Assembly: GCF_010093595.1 (NCBI RefSeq)
Contig: NW_022985438.1
Location: forward strand, 2,972,786 to 3,036,785
Direction: 5' to 3'
DNA from: Mytilinidion resinicola
Taxonomy: Eukaryota > Ascomycota > Dothideomycetes > Mytilinidiales > Mytilinidiaceae
DNA: 64,000 nt
Shown here piece after piece: positions 21,983 through 33,056 of this stretch; position 1 is the first letter of the stretch, and each line of letters begins with the position of its first letter. The notes under the pieces are model-generated. The model did no database searches. It had not been told where the DNA came from and saw nothing but the letters and a program-made list of their open reading frames with translations. The position numbers and the translations under genes are program-made.

Positions 21983-22866
21983 CGCATGAGCTTCTGAGAG
22001 TGGTGCTCTTTGCCCCGGAACCCTACACTACTAGCACTTAGCTATTCCTTGCTAGTGTGTGTAGCGTGAGGCAGCTGGGGCAATCAGAACCGGATGCTAG
22101 GAGAAGAGGTGCGGGGGTATTCAGAATGGATGAAGTATTTTGCAAGCTCATACTCGGAAACAGTGCAGGGGTATTCGGAATGGATGAAGTATTTCGCAAG
22201 CTCGGGCTTGATAATGCCGGCCTCGCTGCAATTGCTGTATCGGGAAGCTACAGGGTGCGGCCGAGTGCATAATCAAGCCACCACCAAAATCCACGACTTA
22301 GCTGCGCAGCCACCACACGGGCACAATAATTTTTCTAGCCTTCCAACAACTATCAAAGACGCTCCCGCAAACACGCCTAGGTTTTCAGAAACTCGATATC
22401 TTATTGTTTTCTGGAGATGCGGCCATCCAAAGGTGTCAATGTCGGGCAGCTTTGATGTTCCTCGCCTCGCTTAGCCGCTTGAGACTTGATAGCCACGTGA
22501 TAGCGCACTCGGCGCACCCTTTCTGCCTTTGTGCTGTAGCAATGCAATGCCAGCGTCCTAAGCGAGCTAGATTGGGTGCCATATCTACCTGGTTGCAGGT
22601 TAATAACCTAGCACCGTAGGTGACGTAGTCTGTTTTCAATTCCCCTCGAACCCCGTTGCTTATCGATACCGTAAGGCTGGAATCGCCATAGACGAATCCC
22701 GAAGCCTCCAGAATCTCGAACCACCAGCATCCCTCACCATAGTCACCACCGCACCCTCCCTTTTCAATGCTCTTCCCCAGTCATCTAGTCTACCACCATC
22801 TCCTCATCCCACCTTAGTGGCCATCCAACCAAACCACACCTCAGCAATCACTATATACACCCCACA
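21983..22866. other. Intergenic with a 54-bp duplication
   Basis: Short frames only. The final 120 bases before 22867 are CA- and TC-rich, a likely promoter/leader for the Hikeshi homologue. Confidence 0.45.
22114..22221. repeat. 54-bp tandem duplication
   Basis: GGGGTATTC(A/G)GAATGGATGA and the following bases occur at 22114 and again at 22168. The unit is a multiple of three and remains open in two frames (GVFRMDEVFCKL / GVFGMDEVFRKL in one). No protein could be identified. Confidence 0.8.
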
Positions 22867-23538
22867 ATGTTCGGCCTCGTCCTCTCCTCGCGCCCCGTCC
22901 TGACCCTCTCCTCCCCCGGCGCCTCTACCCTCTCAAACACCCAATTCGCCTTCGCCATCCCGCCCGCTCCATCCTTCTCCCACATCGTCGTCTTCATGCT
23001 CCCCGGCACCACCCTCGATCCCGACACCGCCGCAGCGGTATACCTCAAAATGCCCGGCGCACCCGACTTCCGCTTCCTCGGCGCGATTGGGCAGGGGAAG
23101 GAGAGCGCAATCTTCCGCGTGAAAGGCTCCGCCGGCGATTCCAGCGCGATCGGGCAGGTCGACGAGGACGCGATGGTAGACGAAGGCGTTAGCGGGGCAA
23201 ACATAAACGGCGCGAGCGGGGAGGCGGAGATGGTCATGTTGGGGATATCGATTGAGCCGGCGAGTCAGGTGGCGGCGAGTATGGCGCAGTTGAAGACGCT
23301 GGGGGGGCAGGCGGAGATGGCGCTTGTGAGGCATACTCCGGCGCCTGTAGCGGTCCCAACGAAGGTGCTTGCGCAGCGGATTATCAAGAACGCGTATGAT
23401 TTTCTGGCGAGCTTTGCGGGGTCGGGGCCTGGTGGGGCGGAGGTGGTGCCGTTGAAGGCGTTTCAGGAATGGTGGGGGAAGTTTGAGAAGAGGGTGGAGA
23501 GGGACCCGGGATTTTTGGAGAGGGCGGAGGAGAGCTGA
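22867..23538 (+). CDS. Hikeshi/Opi10 homologue, Hsp70 nuclear import carrier
   Basis: 223 aa, single exon. Starts MFGLVLSSRPVLT, the typical family N-terminus, followed by FAFAIPPAPSFSHIVVFMLP, YLKMPGAPDFRFLGAIGQGK and ESAIFRVKG. Near residue 123 comes LGISIEPAS, and the C-terminal helices include IIKNAYDFLASFAG and FQEWWGKFEKRVERDPGFLE. Hikeshi carries Hsp70 into the nucleus under heat stress; the yeast relative Opi10 was linked to inositol regulation. A charged, Ala/Gly-rich insertion at about residues 85-120 is longer than in animal proteins. Length agrees with the family. Confidence 0.93.
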   Translation: MFGLVLSSRPVLTLSSPGASTLSNTQFAFAIPPAPSFSHIVVFMLPGTTLDPDTAAAVYLKMPGAPDFRFLGAIGQGKESAIFRVKGSAGDSSAIGQVDEDAMVDEGVSGANINGASGEAEMVMLGISIEPASQVAASMAQLKTLGGQAEMALVRHTPAPVAVPTKVLAQRIIKNAYDFLASFAGSGPGGAEVVPLKAFQEWWGKFEKRVERDPGFLERAEES

Positions 23539-24842
23539 GAGGAGAGACTTGGGAGGGTGTTGGCATCAGAGGACATGTGTGAGTCTCACAGACATAAAGA
23601 GGTGTATAATTGGAGCAGGGTTGTCACGGACTTCCGTTGTTTGGTTGGTGGAATACACCTCTGCTGCTACCGTATAGCAGCAGTAGTCGTGGTCTTGAGA
23701 CAACAACGAAGAACAAACATATAACGGTATTAGAGGTAGACATTTGTTGTCAACTATGTTGTTGTCAACTATGTGAGTCGCATCCCTAGCTTTCGAAAGG
23801 ATACGTAGAACACCGCCAGGAAGATTACCTCTCCATTACATGTTTTCTCAATCACACGTGTGTTGCACTGGCTAAATAGAACGCCACGTTCGGGTGGTAT
23901 CATTACATTTGATGGCGGGTGTTTGCCGGTGCTTGAGGGGCCTCAGCTACATACACATCTCATGCGTACCGACGAAACGCCGAAAGTCTAAATCAGGCCG
24001 ACTGGAATTGAAAGTGCTGATGGAGTTGTTTTTGCGGCTTTTTAAGGAGTGTGAGAGGCTACTTGTGTTCTCTCACGCGTACCAGCGATGTGCGAAGTGT
24101 CTAGATCAGACTAACTAGATTGATATTGCTTTGTGGGGGTTCTGGCGGGCTTTTGACGATGTTTGGGGTTTTTATAGATGCTTTATATGTACTAGCTCGA
24201 TTTTACAGCTGGAGGGTCTGATATGGATATAATTCCGAGATGATACATATCTCGAGGCAATTTCGAACTGACTTTCTTCCGTGATTGCTCCGAGATCGAT
24301 ACGCAAATGGCTCCAAAAAGATGCTTTATGCGTGACAACGCCGTCTGCCTGGCCCCGATCACGTGTAAATATCTTGAAGACGATGTCAAATGCTGCAGGA
24401 CCTATAGTTACCAGAGAGTGCGAAAACACTTGTCTTTTCCGGTTCGATACCGCTGTATGACTGGCTCCAGACCTCCATGTTTTGTTCATCACGCGGAGTA
24501 TTCTACTTGGATCTCGGTGTAGGTGCTCCGTTGAGAACATGAATACACGTCGATGTCCCAAAGAAGCGATAAATTACTCTTTTTGTCATCGGGTGTAAGA
24601 AATCCTGTCATGACTACGCCTTCTCTATCTTCCCTCCGCCCGAACATATTGAAACAGAATCCATCGCAACATCTGCAATTACATCACTAGGTCATAAATT
24701 TAAGTACGCGAAAATACCACTGCTCGGACTGCGCTCTTTCCCGGTCGACACCACTGTGAGGGGTGCCCCAATGAGCAAATAGCTGGTCAATCGAAAGGCA
24801 GCCTGATTTCAACTGCATCAGACTTTATATCGTGTTCCCACG
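23539..24842. other. Intergenic, no supportable gene
   Basis: Contains a 15-bp direct repeat TTGTTGTCAACTATG at 23744-23773 (two copies) and several short frames. A 129-codon minus-strand frame (24172-24561) has no recognisable domain. Confidence 0.45.
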
Positions 24843-25907
24843 ATGGCCATCAAGACGACCGTCGAATTGGAGCAAGCCCTGAAAGCCCGCGGCATACCCT
24901 TCACGAAAGTAACACCCCTCAACGCCTCCACGAACTTTGTCTGGCGCATTCAGGCCCCAGACAGCTCAAGCACGATCATCAAACATGCGGAGCCCTATTC
25001 AAAAGACAGTCCAGACATTCCAATCTCCACAGACCGCCTAGATTTTGAAAAGAAAGCGTTAGAAAAGCTCCTCAAAATAATTCCCCAGGATGACATCTTA
25101 CGCCTCCCCGCACTCCGCTTCTACGACGCAGACGACAAGATCTTGCAAATTAGCGACGCGGGTCTTCGTACGCTTGACGAGGTCTACAGGAACCGAATGC
25201 TGAATATCCCCCTCTTCGGCCGCCGAATAGGCAAATGGCTCGCCCGATTGCATGCTTCGACGCGCAGGGAAGAGACGCGAAATGCGTTCTTGAACGAGAG
25301 CGCAAAAGAGGCGTATCGAAAAGTGTATGATACCGTTCCAGGTATCTTCTCTGAATGGGGTCATGATGCTTCAGTTGTTGAAAGCATCAATGCGAAGTAT
25401 GGAGCGTTTGGTCAATCCGAATCCGCGTGTGTCTGTCATGGCGACTTCTCGCCGGAGAACATCGTGGCGCAATCAGCAGTTGCGTACGGCTTCAGTAACC
25501 ACAAACTGACAGTTGTGGACTGGGAGATGGTGCATGATGGGTGTGGGTCGTCAGATGTTGCGCAATTCGCCGCGGACGCGTGGTTGCTGGATCGGTTTAA
25601 GGGCGGACGAGAGCTTTTTGGGAACTTTTTGAGAGGCTATGGGGAGGGTGTAAGAGAAGGTGGTGGGGAAGTCGATGACCTATTTAAAAAGAGAGCTGCG
25701 GCGCATTTTGCAGCTTGTATGTGCAAGATACTTACTTTCTGATCGGTATCGTGCTAATTTGAGGTAGATTTGACTTTTGCGTCTACAAAAGCGGAGTCAG
25801 TAATGAAAGAAGAGACGGCGCAGGCTATTAAACTCGGGTTCAAGATCTTGGAGAAGGTTCTCGCGAACGATATGGAGTTTGTGGGAACTACATTTCCGGG
25901 ACTATGA
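24843..25907 (+). CDS. APH-fold kinase (phosphotransferase family)
   Basis: CDS join(24843..25716,25768..25907), 337 aa. The N-lobe includes NASTNFVWRIQ and STIIKHAEPY (candidate ATP-binding Lys). The C-lobe carries the catalytic loop VCHGDFSPENIV (about residues 197-208, HGD...N) and the Mg-binding strand LTVVDWEMVHDGCGSSDVAQ. Related to aminoglycoside phosphotransferase, choline and methylthioribose kinases; DAGLRTLDEVY and the ADxxDKxLxxxDAG-type pattern resemble methylthioribose-kinase-like proteins. Substrate unknown. The 51-bp intron (GTATGT donor, GTAG acceptor) is needed to read a C-terminal helix AESVMKEETAQAIKLGFKIL typical of the family. Confidence 0.85.
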
Positions 25908-26289
25908 TTCGACATGCAATCGGGCTGCCCTAGTCCTTCAAGTAAGTCCGCACTTTCAGATCGCGCCCATAGAATTGAAAGTGCTGTAATGATCAATGAA
26001 GTGCGCTCTCAAGTCACCTTTGCTGAGACAATCGCATGGGTGGTTCGTTATCTCGCTATGCCACGCCCCGAATTTTCGCTAACAGTACACGGGCGTCATT
26101 CCGTCCAGTTCACTCTCCATGCCACGATTCGGGGCTTCCAGATCGAGCCGATTCTCGCTGACCAGCCTGCCGTTTCGACGGTCGCTGGCCTTGCAACTCA
26201 TTCCGTCGTTTCGGTCTCTTCCCACACCCACCGTCGTCGTCGCCGCCGCTCCTTGGATCGCTATCAAGAGGAGGCCGCCCCAAAGGAAA
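25908..26289. other. Convergent intergenic region
   Basis: 3' ends of the APH kinase gene (plus) and kinase K1 (minus). An overlapping plus-strand frame is Arg/His-rich and not gene-like. Confidence 0.5.
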
Positions 26290-28192
26290 TTAATCTAGCA
26301 TCTCCACAATTTGAAGGAACCTTGGTATAGACGTCCTGTCGCGAATGTTCTCCCAATCAAGGCCATAGTGCTTCAAACAGAGGCCCCGTCCCCGCGCGGT
26401 CTCCTGTTTTAGAAGATATAGAGGCATTCTCTTCAAGCTACCAATTACGTTCGCGCTACTTTGATGCCAGTTCAAGCACTTGTGTACGAGGGTTTCAAGC
26501 TTGCGGCTGTACATTTCTGCATAATTAGAACGTTCACTTGGGTGTGGTCGTCGGAAGGCCTTCTCCCGCGCATCCATGGTATACAGAGTTTTTCGCCCTG
26601 TAAGATACTCATGATGTCCATCCAGGATTACCTCGCTCTCGGTATCGCAATGCATAAGAGACCAGACGATTTGGCCAATAACCCATATGTCGGACTCCTC
26701 GTTCGGGATCCATGACACGTGAGCTTTAGTTTCCGTATTATTTGCATAGTTGAGCGTCTTTTTTTCCTAGAATTCGTTAGCAGAAGACTTTCAAATCTGG
26801 AGCTTTTGCATGACACACTGGAGCCTTCCATCCCTTTGTTCCAGCAAATCTCCTATCACGTAGATTTAAAGGACTTGTGTTCCAATCCTCCATCTCATTT
26901 TCCTGGCCTAGCGGCACCTGGTACGACAAGTCGAAGTCACCAATCTGAGCGACTTGATACGCCCTGAAGTCAGAAAACGGGTCTGCGAGGAAGACGTTCG
27001 CGGGTTTGAGGTCCAAATGAAGAATGTGCTCCCAGTTGTCGTCGGCGCCTTCGAAAAGCTCGCTTGGCTTGGGTCTCCTGTCCGGAGGAATGTCACCCTC
27101 TTTTTTGACTTTGATTCGCTCTGTCTCTAGGTTCTTGTAGCACTCCCCGTAGTTCATCGTCCAGAGAGCGTCGATCATAGAGTCGAACGCGTGCCAGATG
27201 AATGGCTCCGGGATCCGCCTGTACTAGCTGTCAGCTCACTGGCTAAGGAATGGCTACATCGTTGAGAACTTGCTTTTTTGCTCGTCTATGCCGATTCAGA
27301 AGTTCACTCAGATCGCCCCCAGGGGCATATTTCAGGTAAGTATAGATTTTCCACTCTTCACTATCGTCGTCAACCAGGTTCCCAAACTGGTCCTCCACCG
27401 GTGCAATACGAATTGCGTAGCCCCAGAACGGCACAATGCTCCCACAGTTCGTCTCTGTCAATCTGGTGTGTATAAGTATCTCATTCCGATAGACCTGGTG
27501 CCACCTCTCCTCTTCCCACGGGCTCATTCTCACGACCACTCGCTATGGCAGTCAGCTGGCCAATCATAATAATGCCCACACAGATTCTGCCCGGGAGAAC
27601 GTACCTGCAGTGTGTTCCCTTGCTCGTCTGTATGAGCCCATAAGTCGACTGATCTTCTATCTTCTGAATAGAATATCTGCTTCAACCATTTCCACTGACG
27701 GTCTCCGCCCAGCCTCAGACTGTGGAACTCCGCTCGTGACTGTCCCTCAACTGCCAACTCTTCTGCTCTTTGCATTACATCGTCCATATCCAAATTGTTG
27801 TCAATAATTCTTGGGAAATCCCTTGCCCTTGGCGAGTTCAGCGGTAGGGGTGGAGGTGGTGATGCTGCCCAGTTCCTATACGTAGCTTGGTGCGCTCCAT
27901 CGGCGTCTACATTGTTCCACTTAGTGACAAGGTTCTTCCAGCGACCGCCTTCAAATCATCTCCTCGTCAGCATTGTTAGTCGAAGTGATGCGATCACGCG
28001 GCACACACCTATCCAATAGTTGGGGTTCGTAACGTTGCGTCTGAACCAAGCCACGTACCACAAGAAGGCTGGTCTATCGGCAGCTACAATGTTGTTGTAA
28101 TGGCCCACCGCGGCGGCGTTGGTCGGCGCAGGTTCTGCAGTCAATACAGCTGGTGGCGCTGCCGGAGGTGCTGGGGCGGCAGCAGGCGCCAT
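26290..28192 (-). CDS. Diverged protein kinase K1 with N-terminal HMG-box-like domain
   Basis: CDS complement(join(26290..26766,26819..27218,27274..27542,27605..27948,28009..28192)), 557 aa. An Ala/Pro-rich start leads to a small domain at residues 30-90 (ADRPAFLWYVAWFRR, then KNLVTKWNNVDADGAHQATY), split by a phase-1 intron at residue 62. The kinase domain starts near 177. Its beta-3 Lys position is Arg181 (RVVVRMS), the catalytic loop is HLDLKPAN (333-340) and the Mg-binding motif is DFD (360-362); GTKGWKAPE is intact across intron 4. No glycine-rich loop is evident. Intron 3 uses a GCAAGT donor. Possibly a pseudokinase or weak kinase. Same architecture as K2 at 33889-36002. Confidence 0.82.
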
Positions 28193-28385
28193 AGTGATAT
28201 TGAGTAGAATGCGTTGTCAGAATGTCGAAGGCGTGCATATTTTTTTTTAGAGATTGTGGTTTTGTATCTACTTAAAAGGACAAAGAGGTGTCACTTGGTT
28301 ATAAGAGCACCCGCTTTGTCAATGTGCCTCATCTGCAAACGGAATTAGGATAATGTTGGCCTTTGTTCTCATATTTAGCGATAGT

Positions 28386-28826
28386 TTAAGGAGACCAGCA
28401 AATACACACCTCCTTTTTAGTAGTCCTACACCCCCTTCTAAGCAAGCATTCACCCCCCGTATAATTTTATCCTCTTATTGGCTTTAGTGCTCGGGCTATT
28501 GACCCTAGAGGTACATGCACTTACTTGCATTCTACTTTCGCCGTATATTAATCGCTGTAGGTCTTTCCTAGAGCATTATCTTAGATGTAAGGCTGTGCTA
28601 GAAGATATTCTAGGTACGCAAATATAAGTAGCCCTCTGTGCGGCACTATACAGTCTATCGACTGTGCCAGAGCAGACGTGTCGTGTGGCATAGTTAATAT
28701 CGTGACATAGATTCACTATTACTCTAAGAGGAGTCGGCCCGGCTAAAGCAGCCAATAGAGAGATTGGATGATATAGGGGGGGTGTGGCTACTAAAAGGCG
28801 GGTGTGTATTTACTGGTCCCCTAGTT
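28386..28826. mobile_element. MITE-like element A with about 100-bp terminal inverted repeats
   Basis: Left arm: GGAGACCAGCAAATACACAC, TTTTAGTAGTCCTACACCCC and TTATTGGCTTTAGTGCTCGG. The complement of the right arm reads GGGGACCAGTAAATACACAC, TTTTAGTAGCCACACCCC and CTATTGGCTGCTTTAGCCGG. About 440 bp in all, with no coding potential. Fits a non-autonomous DNA transposon. Exact ends and target duplication are uncertain. Confidence 0.7.
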
Positions 28827-29067
28827 TAATAAAAGTGCAGAACACAACAGGTAGTACGATATCCCAATGTGCACCCAAGCAATTCCCTTTCCCGTACAGG
28901 GAACTGAGCTGCTCATGCTCCAGCCTGACACTGAGTTTTGAGCTTTGAGATAGCCTTAGCTGTATCTAATTTTGAGATGGGAGTTATATTTGGACTAGCG
29001 TGCGTGATTTTCCATAGAACAACCCGAGAGAAGCCCCTATGGGGCTTATAACGGTAGTACGTTAGAA

Positions 29068-29093
29068 TTAATCAATCAATCAATCAATCAATC
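29068..29093. repeat. CAAT tetranucleotide microsatellite
   Basis: About six copies of ATCA/CAAT. Confidence 0.85.
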
Positions 29094-29349
29094 GCGCTCT
29101 TATTTTTTCCGAGATCTTCAGATCCTTGCACGGGAGAGCCGGCCGCCCCAACCACCGGTTAGCAGTGGTTTAGCGCCGGTGGGTAGAAGCTGAATGCAGA
29201 TGGGCGGTGGCTGGGTGCTGCTGAGCAGATGAGCTTGCGCGGCCTAAACCTCAGTTCACTAGCTCAAAATTGATTGGCATCATGAACTAGAAATATTCCT
29301 CTCTTCGGCATGATGTTGTACGAGGCTCGGACTAAATCACCTCGGAGCC

Positions 29350-30098
29350 TTAAACTTCGATAAGTATAGAGTCGTCCTCGCCTGCGTCGTCCTCGTCTAT
29401 CTCGTCCTCGCCTATCTCGTCCTCGCCTATCTCGTCCTCACCTTCCAGCCTCAAGTTACCGATATCTACTTGCACCTCTTCAAAGCGCTTCTTCTCTCTC
29501 AGGTCGAGACTGAGCAGTTTGAGCAAGTCGACGATAACTACGACAAAAGTGATCAAACTGATCGCACGGGCGTTAGTCTCCTTTACGAAGAGTGATAGTA
29601 TTCTAGGAAGATAACTTACCCCCCGATACTCAATGTCGTGATGCTTGTCCATTTGACAGCCTCCTTCATGTCACAGTAATAGATCCGAATAACCAGGCCT
29701 ACAAAGGCGCCAAAGGCCGCTAGATTTAGGACGCAGCCGATGGTAACACAGATCACTTTCTGCCGGAAGTAGATTCCCACGCGGCCGTCGATAATTGGTT
29801 TGTCGAGTTTGTATAGTAGTGTGTAGAGGCAGAGGTTGACAGGAAACGCAAAGGTGACCTGGTCAGGTGTTGTCAGTTTCCCATTCTTCAGAACATATTC
29901 TAAACAGTGGATAGGAAAGCGCTATTGGGGGTAGCTTACGACTATATTTGCCAACACGAACACCGCAATGCTATCAAGATCGACTGAACTCGAGGTAATG
30001 CTGATGGCATTGCAAGCAAAGTTGACCAAAAAAACACAGGACAAGATGACCAGGCAGAGTCTATGCGATTCGTTCCAGAAGACCTTGAGAGGGACCAT
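29350..30098 (-). CDS. Four-TM protein with acidic repeat tail
   Basis: CDS complement(join(29350..29557,29620..29858,29940..30098)), 201 aa. Four hydrophobic segments at about residues 14-34 (LVILSCVFLVNFACNAIS), 43-68, 87-113 (VICVTIGCVLNLAAFGAFVG) and 124-147. The C-terminus is acidic with three GEDEI-type repeats (15-bp DNA repeat near 29385-29440). Both introns have good GTAAG donors and CAG acceptors and keep hydrophobic segments intact. No family recognised. It lies between K1 and the HET gene, on the opposite strand from HET. Confidence 0.65.
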
Positions 30099-30725
30099 GG
30101 CAGTGACAAGGAAACAAGCGCAAGTGTTTCAGAATAAAGGCGACGCTGGTGGCAGAGAGAGGAAGAATAGCTGTTACTTAGGACCGAATCCGAGGAGTCC
30201 GCTGGTATAACATAGGCTTCCAGGCGCACTCAGCTAGATGTACAGCCTGTTTAACTGTGGATAATGGGGGCGATACATTCCGAGCGAGTTGGTAGCTGAT
30301 AGCCCCCAATCAACCCCTGCGGACTATCCGTCGGCGAATTAAACAGGCTATAAGGATTCCTTCACGCCTCCTTGTAGGGCTTACAACCTACTGAGGCCGA
30401 GTTATTGGGTGCACGATTATGGTTAGGAACGAGGCTGAGACAGGAGACGTAATCAAGCGGCGGTGCTCTGCCGCGTCAGCGAGATGCAGTAACTTCAATG
30501 GCCGCATGGTTTGGGCAGCAGGCCTGATTACAACAAATAAGGATCCCCTCGTGCCTCTATCCACGAAAACATCCATGGTATAGAACGCTCGCAGCGACTA
30601 ATTGGGGCCGTTTGAGATAAGCCGTGCGCGGGACTGTGGATGGCTAAAGCGCAGCGCTGTTTGTGCATAGCCATTTCGCGATGTGATAGTGCACGGCCTC
30701 CACACGCTCCGCAGCTTATAATTGC
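30099..30725. other. Divergent promoter region
   Basis: Between the four-TM gene and the HET gene. No gene seen. Confidence 0.5.
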
Positions 30726-33056
30726 GTGAACATCATGCAATCGCCCAAAACCCCTTCCCACCGGATCAGCTTCGCTTCCAGTTTCAACACTGATAACAAA
30801 GACTACCGGCCCCCTGAGATGGGTAACCTGGTGTCACGACAGCTCGAACCAGCTGCGACCCAACGGTTTGGGTTAATGGACGAGTTTCTCGGCCTCGAGG
30901 AGCCAACATGCTCCAAGTGCGCAAAGATTGTCGCGTACATCGAGGTCATCCAGAGCAAAGGCGTGGTCACTTCAACTGACTACCCTGCCTTCGAGCTACA
31001 CCGCAATTTCAAGGAGCTGGAAGCGGAATCTCTGGGCTGCGTATGCTGCCGACTACTCCGGCAGGCACTGCTTCTTAACCAAATCACCATTGCCGGCGTT
31101 GCAAACCTACGGAAATGTCAAGATCCAATTCTGATCGAATTGCGGAGTGGCAAGCAACTAGCTCTTCGAATTTGCATTCCGAACATAAAGGACAGTACCG
31201 CGACATTATCATGCGCAACGACACGCCCTCCACCGTGTCGACAGCTCGCTGTGAACGCACTCGACAAGAGCGTCTGTCAAACAGCAAGAGGATGGCTGAA
31301 AGAGTGCCTCGGTCCTAAATGGGAGCAGCCGAGCCTAGTACAATCGAATGCAAGTCATCGACAATGCGCGCAGCGTTTAACATCTCGCAACCCTACAAGG
31401 TTACTTCACATACTGCCTAGCCCGAACACCGAGCCGCTGGAGCAAATAGAGGTACAGCTCGAACAAGGCCTAGAAAGCAGAGTGAACTACGTTGCCCTTA
31501 GCTACTCGTGGGGCCAAAACACGAAAACCAGCAAAATTATCCAATCCGGTAAAACAACGAAACGGAATTATCAATCACGCCAAAGGCCATTTCCCTGCGC
31601 TGAATTCCCGGCCACGATCCGAGACGCCATCGCCTTCACGAGCCGTATCGGCGTGGAATACATTTGGATCGATTCCGTATGTATCATTCAAAAGGTCGAT
31701 GGCGACCAGGGCGATGGCAGCAAGGACTTGGAAAGAGAAATGCCGAAGATGCACGAGGTGTATGGCAACGCGCTCTTCACCCTAGCCGTGTGTTCTAACG
31801 ACAACGCTAAGTCCCGTATGCTCGCATTGCGGTCCGCCTGGCAATACCGGAGGGAAACGTGCAAACTGAGCAACCAGTACCTCACGGTAATCGATCCGTC
31901 TCTGGACAATATCCGGGCCTCGTCACCGCTATCGAAGCGCGGCTGGACGTTGCAGGAGGAACGCTTGTCGCCGCGTGTCCTGTACTGGACGGGACAAGGC
32001 ATGTACTGGAGTTGCATACAGATGCAGCGGAGCGAGGTGGAAGCGGAACAGAAATCCGCCACCGTATTGGAGCAAGGTGAATCCACATACACGGGCAACT
32101 ACAAACATCCGCAAAACTTCCTCTGGACCTGCTGGTCAGTGCCGTCTGGCGATGCGCTGCATAGAGCCTGGCTAGATGTCGTTAAGTCATATTGCCGACG
32201 GCAGCTGGGTGAAGAGTCCGATCGGTACCCTGCGATTTCAGGCCTGGCAGCACGGTACCAGTACGCGCAGGCCGGCGACGAATACCTAGCCGGGCTGTGG
32301 CGGAAGCATTTTGCTGAGGATCTGGCGTGGTGCGTCGTGGCTGGTCAAGCCAAGGACGAGGGACTAAGCCTGCGTAGCAAAGCGCCATTGCCCTCGTGGT
32401 CGTGGGTTTCTCTTCCATTCGGGACGAACATCTTGAATAACCTTGATCGGCCGCTGATCCCCGCTGAGGATGGAGATGGAGTTGATAAGTTCAAACTAAT
32501 CCGGATACTAGGCTCGCAATCTTCCGAACGCGAGCAGTCATCAAACCCGCAATACCAGGACCTCAACGAAGCCAACCAGCGTGTCTTAGTAGGTAGCAAG
32601 GTTGAGAGGGTCAGAGTTCGTGGTCTCCTTCGCCCATTCCTCAGGAACGACTCTAAGTTCCGACCATGGTCGAAGGTGGCACTCAATCAAAGCCGACGAC
32701 AATCACAAACACTGCCCCGATTTACATTCTCTTCCGCTCCTGAACAACCAGTCCACTCAATAGATCCGAAGAGCGGCTATGTGATGGCGTACGAAAGTGG
32801 CAAGAAGGAAACAGTCGGGCAGCTAGACTATCGAACTGACGCGGATCGGTTTGCGAGCGGGAAGCTGGATATGATGTGTTTAGCGTTAGGCAGCGCGCAA
32901 TGCGACTCGATGATGTTGTTGGCTAGGAGTCAGCAGGATGATGGGAGCGATAGTAGTAGGATCGCGCAGGATGAGTATCGCCGGGTAGGTATATCATATG
33001 GGTTTCGGAAAGACTTCTTTGATAATACAAGGGCTGTAGAGGTGACACTTGTGTAG
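30726..33056 (+). CDS. HET-domain protein (heterokaryon-incompatibility family)
   Basis: 776 aa, single exon. Residues 60-120 hold Cys-rich motifs (CSKCAKIV, LGCVCCRLL) common upstream of HET domains. The HET domain covers about 255-410: block 1 NYVALSYSWG, block 2 FPATIRDAIAFTSRIGVEYI followed by WIDSVCIIQ, block 3 VYGNALFTLAVCSND, and then SKRGWTLQEERLSPRVLYW. HET domains resemble TIR folds and trigger cell death after non-self recognition. The C-terminal 350 residues show no repeat (no WD or ankyrin). A second Met at 30819 would give MGNLVSRQ, a match to the N-myristoylation pattern. The gene is not visibly RIP-damaged. Confidence 0.92.
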   Translation: MNIMQSPKTPSHRISFASSFNTDNKDYRPPEMGNLVSRQLEPAATQRFGLMDEFLGLEEPTCSKCAKIVAYIEVIQSKGVVTSTDYPAFELHRNFKELEAESLGCVCCRLLRQALLLNQITIAGVANLRKCQDPILIELRSGKQLALRICIPNIKDSTATLSCATTRPPPCRQLAVNALDKSVCQTARGWLKECLGPKWEQPSLVQSNASHRQCAQRLTSRNPTRLLHILPSPNTEPLEQIEVQLEQGLESRVNYVALSYSWGQNTKTSKIIQSGKTTKRNYQSRQRPFPCAEFPATIRDAIAFTSRIGVEYIWIDSVCIIQKVDGDQGDGSKDLEREMPKMHEVYGNALFTLAVCSNDNAKSRMLALRSAWQYRRETCKLSNQYLTVIDPSLDNIRASSPLSKRGWTLQEERLSPRVLYWTGQGMYWSCIQMQRSEVEAEQKSATVLEQGESTYTGNYKHPQNFLWTCWSVPSGDALHRAWLDVVKSYCRRQLGEESDRYPAISGLAARYQYAQAGDEYLAGLWRKHFAEDLAWCVVAGQAKDEGLSLRSKAPLPSWSWVSLPFGTNILNNLDRPLIPAEDGDGVDKFKLIRILGSQSSEREQSSNPQYQDLNEANQRVLVGSKVERVRVRGLLRPFLRNDSKFRPWSKVALNQSRRQSQTLPRFTFSSAPEQPVHSIDPKSGYVMAYESGKKETVGQLDYRTDADRFASGKLDMMCLALGSAQCDSMMLLARSQQDDGSDSSRIAQDEYRRVGISYGFRKDFFDNTRAVEVTLV

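Larger units (their letters stand above)
28193..29349. other. AT-rich spacer carrying a MITE-like element
   Basis: No gene. Holds the inverted-repeat element described separately and a CAAT microsatellite. Confidence 0.5.

Noticed and set aside
24172..24561. 129-codon minus-strand frame
   Set aside because: No recognisable domain and no supporting splice or start context.
25914..26330. 138-codon plus-strand frame between the APH kinase and K1
   Set aside because: Arg/His-rich, ends inside the K1 coding region on the other strand, no domain.
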